Origin: Planctomycetota bacterium
Lineage (GTDB): Bacteria > Planctomycetota > GCA-002687715
Length of the DNA: 37,488 nucleotides
Assembly (NCBI GenBank): GCA_002687715.1
Contig: NZBC01000129.1
Span: forward strand, 1 to 37,488
Direction: 5' to 3'
Both the position numbers and the translations under genes were made by a program. The notes beneath the pieces were generated by a model. That model did not search any database. It worked only from the letters and a program-made list of their open reading frames with translations, and was not told where the DNA came from. Of this stretch, positions 34,438 through 37,488 are shown in pieces. Positions within the stretch are counted from its first letter, which is position 1. Each line of letters begins with the position of its first letter.

Positions 34438-34907
34438 CAGCCCTCTCCCTGCTCGATGGTGACCTTGGCCATCTTCACGTCCTCGCGCGGGCGATCGCTT
34501 CCGTCCCGGGCCACGCCGGCAATCGCGTCGGCAACGTCCTGGCCGGAGAGCACCGTGCCAAAGGCCGTGTATTGGCCGTTCAAGTGCGCGGAGTGGTCGA
34601 CCATGATGAAGAACTGGCTGCCCGCCGAGTTCGGGTCAGACGACCGAGCCATACCGAGCGTGCCTTTCACGAAGTCGGCGTCGTTGAACTCCGCATCCAC
34701 ATTCCACCCTGGACCGCCGGTTCCGGTCCCCTGGGGACACCCGGTTTGCACCATGAAACCCGGGATGACGCGGTGGAAGATCAGATCGTCGTAGAAGCCG
34801 TCGCCCGCGAGCTTCGAGAAGTTCTCGACATGACGCGGAGCCTTGTCCGACCACAGCTCGACCACGATGGTTCCGTGACTCGTTTCGATGTTCGCCTTGG
34901 GGTTCAT
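34437..34907 (-). CDS. Cytoplasmic cyclophilin-type peptidyl-prolyl isomerase
   Basis: The 156-residue product catalyses proline cis/trans isomerisation. It has the cyclophilin core: TSHGTIVVELWSDKAPRHV, the active-site stretch FHRVIPGFMVQTG (R46, F51, Q54), NSAGSQFFIM and YTAFGTVLSGQDV. It has no signal peptide. Its stop overlaps the enoyl-CoA hydratase start by one base, and only 5 bases separate it from the secreted cyclophilin upstream. The two isomerases share the core motif but have different lengths, which suggests an old duplication. Confidence 0.95.
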   Translation of the reverse strand: MNPKANIETSHGTIVVELWSDKAPRHVENFSKLAGDGFYDDLIFHRVIPGFMVQTGCPQGTGTGGPGWNVDAEFNDADFVKGTLGMARSSDPNSAGSQFFIMVDHSAHLNGQYTAFGTVLSGQDVADAIAGVARDGSDRPREDVKMAKVTIEQGEG

Positions 34908-34912
34908 GAGAG

Positions 34913-35884
34913 TCAGCTCTTCTTGATCTTGGGATTGACGTAGCCCTTGGGGAGAGCGACACGGACCTTCTTCAGCTTGACGTCCTGGAGGGGACGGTCC
35001 TGCTGCGCCCGCACGTTGCTGATCTTGTCGGCGACGTCCTGACCTTCGAGGACCCGGCCGAACGCGGTGTACTTTCCGTCAAGGTGCGTCTTGTCGGCGA
35101 CCATCACGAAGAACTGGCAACCCGCGCTGTTGGGCGCTCCAGTCTTCGCCATGCCGAGGATGCCCTTGCGGAACGATGTGTCGTTGAACTCGTCCGGGAT
35201 GGTGTAGCCCGGGCTGCCCGTGCCCGTGCCCTCCGGACATCCGGTCTGGACCATGAAGCCCCGGATCACCCGGTGGAAGATGCGCTTGTCGTAGAACTTC
35301 CGCTCGTTCGCGAGCGTGATGAAGTTCGCAACGTGGTTCGGTGCCTTCTCCGGCCACAGCTCGAGCACGATCGTGCCCTCGCTCGTCTCCACGGTCGCGA
35401 TGGGCCTCTTCCCGTCCTGCAGGGTCAGGACGACCTGGTTGGAACGAAAGTCCTTCATCGGACCGTCGCGCCCCTTCCACTCCATGTAGACGACCCTCGC
35501 GCCTTCCGCGACTGAGTCCGGAATCCGCACGGACATCTGCAGCGTGAACGTCTCCCCGGGGTGGAGCAGGATGCCCCCAGCCGGCACCGCGTCGGACGTG
35601 GCCACGGCAAACTCGGCCTTCCACTTGGCCGACCCGGCACCTCCGCCGGCCGGCGGCGACGCGCAGACGAGGTTCTTCACCGCGAGCAGGGACGCCCGCG
35701 TGAGATTCGGCCCCGGCGTCTCACCGTCGTTCTTGACCGTGATGGTGAGGTCGACGGCCTGCTGAGGGAACACGCTCGCGCGTTTGGCGGCGATGGACAA
35801 ATCGTACGGGTGCTTCGGGTCGTCCTGGGCGCAAAGTCCCGTGGCGACGACGAGGAGCGTGGAGATCAGGATGGAGCTTCGCAT
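34913..35884 (-). CDS. Secreted cyclophilin with N-terminal beta-sandwich domain
   Basis: The 323-residue product has a signal peptide (MRSSILISTLLVVATGLCAQ), an N-terminal domain of about 130 residues (YDLSIAAKRASVFPQQAVDL, TVKNDGETPG, SVRIPDSVAEGARVVYMEW) that looks like an Ig/fibronectin-type fold, and a C-terminal cyclophilin domain (about 163-315). The cyclophilin keeps FHRVIRGFMVQTG, NSAGCQFFVM and YTAFGRVLEGQDV. It ends in a basic tail (NPKIKKS). It probably folds extracytoplasmic proteins; the N-terminal domain may hold substrates. It sits directly between the thiolase (30-base gap) and the cytoplasmic cyclophilin in the same operon. Confidence 0.9.
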   Translation of the reverse strand: MRSSILISTLLVVATGLCAQDDPKHPYDLSIAAKRASVFPQQAVDLTITVKNDGETPGPNLTRASLLAVKNLVCASPPAGGGAGSAKWKAEFAVATSDAVPAGGILLHPGETFTLQMSVRIPDSVAEGARVVYMEWKGRDGPMKDFRSNQVVLTLQDGKRPIATVETSEGTIVLELWPEKAPNHVANFITLANERKFYDKRIFHRVIRGFMVQTGCPEGTGTGSPGYTIPDEFNDTSFRKGILGMAKTGAPNSAGCQFFVMVADKTHLDGKYTAFGRVLEGQDVADKISNVRAQQDRPLQDVKLKKVRVALPKGYVNPKIKKS

Positions 35885-35914
35885 CTTCTCACTTCCGGGC
35901 CGGTTCCAGGTCGG

Positions 35915-37099
35915 TCAGCCCCCGACAAACGACACGGCCAGACCCTGGCCGCCACTGATGCAGAGCGTGGCCAGCCCGGACCGGCTTTCACGGCGGCGCA
36001 TCTCGTTGACCAGTGTCACGACGATGCGCGCGCCCGTGGCCCCGATCGGGTGACCAAGCGCAATGGAGCCCCCGTTCACGTTGAGGCGCTCTCCGTCGAG
36101 GCCGAGTTCGCGATCACAGGCGATGACCTGTGCCGCGAAGGCCTCGTTGAGTTCGATGAGATCGAAGGCATCCAGCGAACGGTCCGTCCGCTCGCACAGC
36201 CGCTGTACGGCCGGAACGGGGCCGAGCCCCATCACCTTCGGGTCGACCGCGGCAGCCTGCCAAGACTCGACCGTGGCGAGCGGACGCAAGCCGCGTCCCT
36301 CCGCACCTTCCGCGCTCATGACCAGGACCGCCGCGGCACCGTCCGTGATTCCCGACGAGTTGCCGGCAGTGACGGTGCCGGACTCGGCGTCGAACACGGG
36401 CGAGAGCTTGGCGAGCCCGTCGGCGGTGACGCCGGACCGCGGGTGCTCGTCCGACAGGTGATCGGTCGCCTCGCCCCGGCGATCAGTGACCCGCACCGGA
36501 ACGAGCTCGTCCTGGAACCGACCGGCGGCGATCGCAGCTTCGGCGCGGTTCTGTGAGCCCGCCGCGAACGCATCCTGCTCGGCGCGCGAGATGTCGTACT
36601 GGCGCGCAAGCGTCTCTGCCGTCTCCCCCATGAGCTGATCCGCCATCGGGCAGAAGAAGCCGTCCTGATACATGGCGTCGACCATGGGCTGATGGCCCAT
36701 GCGATAACCGAGCCGCGCCTTCGGCAGCAGGAACGGAACGCGGGTCATGCTCTCCATGCCACCCGCGACGACCACCTCGGCTTCTCCGGAGCGCACGCGG
36801 CGGGACGCATCCATGATGGAGAGCAGCCCCGAACCGCACGCCATGTTCAGTGTGGCGGCGGGCGTCGTCTCGGGAAGGCCGGCGCCGATCGCGACCTGGC
36901 GCGCCGGGTTCGGTCCGAGTCCGGCCTGACGCGCGCACCCGAAGATGAGCTCGTCCACCTCACGGCCGTCGATTCCCGCGCGGGTGATCAACCCCTCCAC
37001 CGCCGCACGCCCGAGATCGACGGCGGTCAGCTCCCGGAACTGTCCGAGGAACCGGCCGATCGGGGTCCGAACCGCGTGGGTGATGACGACCTGCCGCAT
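35915..37099 (-). CDS. Acetyl-CoA acetyltransferase / 3-ketoacyl-CoA thiolase
   Basis: The 394-residue thiolase cleaves (or joins) acetyl-CoA units. Catalytic residues are C88 (LNMACGSGLLS), H350 (ALGHPIGATGAR) and C380 (LCISGGQGLA), with the usual VVVAGGMESMTRVPF and ELNEAFAAQVIA segments. Whether it makes acetoacetyl-CoA or works in beta-oxidation cannot be settled from the sequence. ATG 37099 has AGGAG seven bases upstream; the frame is open further up but without family similarity. It heads the operon with two cyclophilins, enoyl-CoA hydratase and the dehydratase, and is divergent from the secreted hydrolase. Confidence 0.94.
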   Translation of the reverse strand: MRQVVITHAVRTPIGRFLGQFRELTAVDLGRAAVEGLITRAGIDGREVDELIFGCARQAGLGPNPARQVAIGAGLPETTPAATLNMACGSGLLSIMDASRRVRSGEAEVVVAGGMESMTRVPFLLPKARLGYRMGHQPMVDAMYQDGFFCPMADQLMGETAETLARQYDISRAEQDAFAAGSQNRAEAAIAAGRFQDELVPVRVTDRRGEATDHLSDEHPRSGVTADGLAKLSPVFDAESGTVTAGNSSGITDGAAAVLVMSAEGAEGRGLRPLATVESWQAAAVDPKVMGLGPVPAVQRLCERTDRSLDAFDLIELNEAFAAQVIACDRELGLDGERLNVNGGSIALGHPIGATGARIVVTLVNEMRRRESRSGLATLCISGGQGLAVSFVGG

Positions 37100-37184
37100 G
37101 AACTCTCCTGGTGGGCGGGCCACGCACGGGGGCTCGCTCGAAGGGGGAGACGATAACAACGGCGCTCTCCCGCGCAACGCCATT

Positions 37185-37269
37185 GGATCGCCGCATAAAC
37201 ACAAGTCACCAAGCGATTTAGGCGCCCCGTTGGGCGTACCTGGGCAGGGGCGCTACGATGCGGCGATCC
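37185..37269. repeat. Nested inverted repeats in a divergent promoter region
   Basis: GGATCGCCGCAT (37185-37196) is repeated exactly in inverted form as ATGCGGCGATCC (37258-37269). Inside lies a second pair, GCGCCCC (37222-37228) with GGGGCGC (37247-37253). It ends 22 bases before the hydrolase start and could be an operator or a 5' leader structure. Confidence 0.5.
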
Positions 37270-37291
37270 CTTCCTTTCCGAGGGCCTTCGA

Positions 37292-37488
37292 ATGCCAATG
37301 CGGTGCGTGCTTCTCACCCTCCTTCTGTCGCTGCCGGCAACGGCACAGCAAATCGTCCATCTCAAAGCTGGAGACGGGCAGCCGCTCGTCGGTACGTACC
37401 ACGCTCCGACTGGCGCGTCTCAGGGCGGCATCCTGCTGCTGCATATGTACCGCAGCACCCGCATGGCGTGGCGTCCGCTCGCGAGTCG
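37292..37488 (+). CDS. Secreted alpha/beta hydrolase, 3' partial
   Basis: Only the first 65 complete codons are inside the window. They encode a signal peptide (MPMRCVLLTLLLSLPATAQQ) and the beginning of an alpha/beta-hydrolase fold (GDGQPLVGTYHAP, then GGILLLHMYRSTRMAWRPLA, the usual strand and oxyanion turn). The catalytic serine region is beyond the end. ATG 37292 and ATG 37298 are both in frame, and neither has a strong ribosome site. It diverges from the thiolase operon. Confidence 0.7.
   Translation, partial: MPMRCVLLTLLLSLPATAQQIVHLKAGDGQPLVGTYHAPTGASQGGILLLHMYRSTRMAWRPLAS

Overview
This is a dense, GC-rich bacterial stretch with 30 protein-coding loci (two cut by the window edges) and no rRNA, tRNA, CRISPR array or intact transposase that I can see. 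The gene content looks like a Planctomycetota chromosome: a Ser/Thr kinase fused to a terpene-cyclase-like toroid, a TPR/FG-GAP/ASPIC-UnbV giant protein, cytochrome-type CXXCH motifs in odd fusions, many secreted proteins of unknown role, and a secreted M14 peptidase with a C-terminal domain type I associate with that phylum. The phylum is inferred from these families and not from a marker gene.

Layout. 1-3171 holds the 3' part of a TPR/FG-GAP/ASPIC gene. It converges on gpmA (3283-4026), which diverges from the kinase-toroid gene (4122-7379). A response regulator/histidine kinase operon (9965 down to 7444, TGATG overlap) diverges from an M14 carboxypeptidase (10243-12048). Next are a TlpA-like thioredoxin and a secreted unknown protein on the minus strand, then a protoporphyrinogen oxidase/L-2-hydroxyglutarate oxidase pair (15130-17762, ATGA overlap). 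17877-20258 carries two minus-strand lipoproteins: a tyrosine-phosphatase/cytochrome fusion and a two-lobed aspartyl protease with a PDZ domain. 20594-22710 is an SLC1 transporter with an extra extracytoplasmic domain, overlapping a YjbQ gene. Then come fabI, a nicotinamidase remnant, a serpin and a secreted esterase.

27689-29187 forms a minus-strand ECF sigma factor / TPR protein / FecR-like, CXXCH, HEAT-like cluster that reads toward the esterase. A radical SAM/SPASM gene follows a 70-residue small protein, with a strong UUCG hairpin between them. A 545-base non-coding, hairpin-rich gap separates that pair from a cupin gene. The last part is a compact minus-strand operon: thiolase, secreted cyclophilin, cytoplasmic cyclophilin, enoyl-CoA hydratase, and a single-chain isopropylmalate dehydratase/aconitase relative with the swivel domain first. 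The window ends in the start of a secreted alpha/beta hydrolase.

The most unusual items are the phosphatase-cytochrome fusion, the transporter with a flagellin-hook-like insert, the kinase-toroid fusion, the swivel-first dehydratase, and a family of related inverted repeats (arm consensus AAGGAGAACCCAGGA) found in three of the convergent intergenic gaps.
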